Shown: positions 18,701 to 21,314 of the stretch, piece by piece
Layout: each line of letters begins with the position of its first letter
Numbering within the stretch: position 1 is the first letter of the stretch
DNA from: Auxenochlorella pyrenoidosa
Lineage: Eukaryota; Chlorophyta; Trebouxiophyceae; Chlorellales; Chlorellaceae
DNA: 21,314 bases
Direction of reading: 5' to 3'
Assembly: GCA_001430745.1 (NCBI GenBank)
Contig: KQ481983.1
Span: forward strand, 2,173,133 to 2,194,446
Translations under genes and position numbers: made by a program
Notes under the pieces: model-generated
What the model was told of the DNA's origin: nothing
Seen by the model: only the letters and a program-made list of their open reading frames with translations
The model's database searches: none

Positions 18701-21314
18701 AGCACGTCGTGTTCCTGCAGGTGGGCGCTCCGCCTGGCCGAGGCATGGCCAGCGCATCAATGGACATGAATGAAACATCACACCCTCGCCGGCGTGCTTG
18801 CTTGCGGTGCCCGAGGGCCTGTGAGAGCTTCCGCCCGGTGTTGCCACGACATGTTTTCCCTGTGTTTCTCTCTCGAATGCGCGCGCTGCTCCGCTGGCCC
18901 TGCCCGCCTCCCGCCTGCAGCCCCACTCGCCCGAGGCCTATGCCAACCTGGCCTCTGCGCTCAAGGACTGCGGGCGGCACGACGAGGCGCTGGTGGCCTA
19001 CCGCCAGGCCCTGCACCTCAGGCCAGACTTCCCAGAGGTGGGCCGAGGGGCTGGGGACCGTGCTGAACACCCTAAGATGAGGGGGCAGATGGGTCATGCC
19101 AAAAAGCCCGAGAAGTGTTGGAGCTGCGACATGCGTGCCTGGCACAGGCAGCCGCCTGCAGGGGCGGCGTGCCTGCAGTCTGCTGTGTGTTCAGCGCGCT
19201 CGCTGGCAAGGGGGGCCCTATGTGCTCAACCGACTGCTCCACCCGGCGTCCCCTGCAGGCCTTTGCCAACTACGTGCACTCGCTGCAGTGCGTGTGCGAG
19301 TGGCGTGACCGCCCAGCGCTCTTTGCCAGGCAAGCGGCAAGGAGACGGAGAGCCCCTGCATGACCGCCGCACACCACCGTACGGCTGGCACCCGCGCCGC
19401 CCGCACCCGCCGGCGCTACCTGCATCCCCCCCCCCCCCCAAAAAAAAACAAACTAAAAAAAACTGCGAAACCCGCCGTCGACTCGCCCACTCCGCTCCTC
19501 CCGGCCGCATTGCCCCCCCGCCTGCCGCAGGCTGGAGCAGGAGGTGCGGCGCGACGTGGCGGCGGGGCGGCTGCCCCCGGTGCAGCCCTTCCACGCCATG
19601 GCCTACCCCTTCCCCGCCGACCTGGCGCTGGCCATCGGGGCTCAGTACGCGCAGGTGGGCGGGCTGCGGGAAACCCAGGCCAGGGGCGTCTGTCCTGCTT
19701 GCGGCTTGTTGGTCGCCAGCAGCGCCGCACTCCTGCTCACCCTTCTTCCTCTCGAGCCTCTGGCAGCCCGAGCCTTAGCTTGCGCATGCCACTCCCGCCC
19801 TGCCGCGCCCCTGCAGTACTGCCTGAGCGTGGCGCAGCGCCTGGGCGTGCCGCGCCTGCCGCACCCGCCCTCTGCGCCGCTGGCCCCCGGCCAGCGCCTG
19901 CGCGTCGGCTACGTCTCCTCCGACTTTGGCAACCACCCGCTGAGCCACCTCATGGGCGCCGTGTTTGGCATGCACGACCGAAGGTGGGGGCCCCGCCGTG
20001 TCGTCGCCCCTTACTGGGCCCGGCAGCAAGCTTCCTAAAGTGCTGCCCCGGTGCGGGGATGCGCATTGCTGCTGCTGTGCCCCTGTGCCTGCCCAACACC
20101 GCCTTCGGCCCCCCTCCCCTGCCCACGCCCCCGTGCGGCTGCTGCAGCAAGGTGGAGGTGTTCTGCTACGCGCTGACCCCGTCTGACGGCTCCCAGTGGC
20201 GCGCGCGCATCGAGGCTGAGGCGGAGCACTTCCTGGACGTGTCGTCGTGGGGCGCCGCACAGACGGCCCGCCGCATGAGCGATGACGGCATCCAGGTGGG
20301 GCGGCTGGGCAGGGCGAGGGCCAGGCAAGGGCAGGGTTGGCGTGCCGGGCCTTGGCCCCCCATGCTGCTGGGCCAGCGAGCAGCAAAGGGCTGTGTGGCC
20401 AGGACCGCGGGTGGTCTCATGCGCCGCCGCACTTTCAACCCCCCCCCCCACCCCCCCACCCCCCACCCACCCCCCGCAGATTGCCGTCAACCTCAACGGC
20501 TACACCAAGGGCGCGCGCAACGAGATATTCGCGCTCCAGCCGGCGCCGGTGCAGGTGCGCCGCCGCGCGTGCCTGCCGCCCAGCAGCCACGGCCGCAAGC
20601 CCGCCGCTCAGGCACCCGCTTGCCACGTGCTGAGCGCGGCGTCGATGCTGCCTACTGCTGCCCCGCCTGCAGGCCTCCTACCTGGGCTTCCCTGCCACCA
20701 CCGGCGCCCCCTTCCTGCCCTGGCTCATCCTGGACAAGGCAAGCAGCAGCCGGGAGGAACCCCTGCCTGCCTCGGCCAGGCGCTGCTTGCGTGCCTGTGT
20801 GGACCGCGCACGTGCCTTCCCCCCGCTGAGGCTCAGGCCAGCGCCACAGCTCCTGTTCGCTGGAAGGTGTTTGTGCCGCCTTGGTAGCGCCTGCTGGGTG
20901 GCATCCTCACGGGTGCTGGCGCCTCCCCGCCCGCAGGTGGTGTGCCCCCCCTCCAGCCGGCACTGCTACAGCGAGAGCATCGCCTTCATGCCCAACTCAT
21001 ACTTTGCCAACGACTACAAGCAGGTGGGGCCGCCGCCTTGCCTGCACCTGCCTGCACCACGAGCCAGGCGCCTTGCCCTGCATCTTGTCAGGCACCAACG
21101 CATGTGACCATCGCTGGTGGCCTGGGCGGTCCATCACCTGTGCTGCACACCGCCCGCTTGCCCTGCCTGCATGGCTCTGCCAGGGCGCATGGCTGTTCCG
21201 AGGGCGTGCGCGCCAGCAGGCTGCAGGCTGCCCATCCTGCTGGCCCGCGCCCCTGCCGCACCCCACTCTGCTCTGCCCGCCCCCCTCCCCCAACCCCCCC
21301 CAAACCCCCCCCCA
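15732..21314 (+). CDS. SEC: TPR O-GlcNAc transferase (SECRET AGENT/OGT type), partial at 3' end
   Basis: Transfers GlcNAc from UDP-GlcNAc to Ser/Thr of nuclear and cytosolic proteins (family GT41). Exons: 15732-15740 (tentative), 15836-16099, 16297-16431, 16682-16834, 17039-17125, 17373-17513, 17681-17851, 18030-18182, 18357-18419, 18598-18720, 18921-19037, 19259-19329, 19531-19654, 19817-19983, 20148-20295, 20480-20554, 20673-20738, 20937-21023; 718 residues. Residues about 60-472 are TPR repeats (for example AYNNLGNALREAGRPEDAI). After the OGT linker (FANYVHSLQCVCEW) comes the catalytic N-lobe: RVGYVSSDFGNHPLSHLM with His577, then VFCYALTPSDG, NLNGYTKGARNE at 647-656, and YLGFPATTGAP. These match animal/SEC-type OGT; SPINDLY O-fucosyltransferase is the alternative, but this N-lobe wording is OGT-like. 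The UDP-binding C-lobe lies beyond the right edge. Introns after 19329 and 20738 have GC donors. The start is uncertain: MSQ at 15732 has a good start context, but an upstream ATG at 15393 is possible. Confidence 0.9.

Noticed and set aside
1..21314. tRNA, rRNA, transposon or bacterial operon
   Set aside because: I saw no cloverleaf-like, rRNA-like, transposase or terminal-repeat sequence, and all five genes are intron-rich eukaryotic genes.

Overview
This window looks like nuclear DNA of a GC-rich green alga, most likely a trebouxiophyte of the Chlorella type. Evidence: every coding stretch is broken into short exons by small spliceosomal introns; the proteins are plant-lineage types (half-size ABCG transporter, AP2 factor, ALDH12-type P5C dehydrogenase, SECRET AGENT-like O-GlcNAc transferase); and TGTAA-type polyadenylation motifs occur. 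The lineage is inferred from protein character and gene architecture, not from a search. Exon models were built by hand: each junction keeps the reading frame, and the joined protein reads as one continuous family member.

Layout: four genes lie on the minus strand and one on the plus strand. (1) 1-5772 minus: ABCG half transporter, 22 visible exons, 3' end beyond the left edge. (2) 6376-7794 minus: AP2-domain protein, 4 exons, with one clear and one degenerate AP2 repeat. (3) 8349-12890 minus: delta-1-pyrroline-5-carboxylate dehydrogenase, 19 exons; the true N-terminus may lie in an unseen upstream exon. (4) 13553-15084 minus: plastid-targeted SnoaL/NTF2-like protein, 5 exons. (5) about 15732 to the right edge, plus: TPR-containing O-GlcNAc transferase, 18 visible exons, C-terminal half beyond the edge. 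Genes 4 and 5 are divergent across about 650 bp.

These are five independent housekeeping, transport or regulatory genes, not an operon. P5C dehydrogenase is the last step of mitochondrial proline breakdown, the AP2 and OGT proteins are regulatory, the ABCG protein is a membrane exporter or importer, and the SnoaL protein is uncharacterised. I found no RNA genes, transposons, CRISPR arrays or defence system.

The unusual signals are in gene architecture: nine GC-AG introns among about 63 modelled introns, microexons of 12, 18, 21 and 26 nt in the ABCG gene, a 30-bp minisatellite inside a P5C dehydrogenase intron, and a largely phase-0 exon structure of the TPR array.
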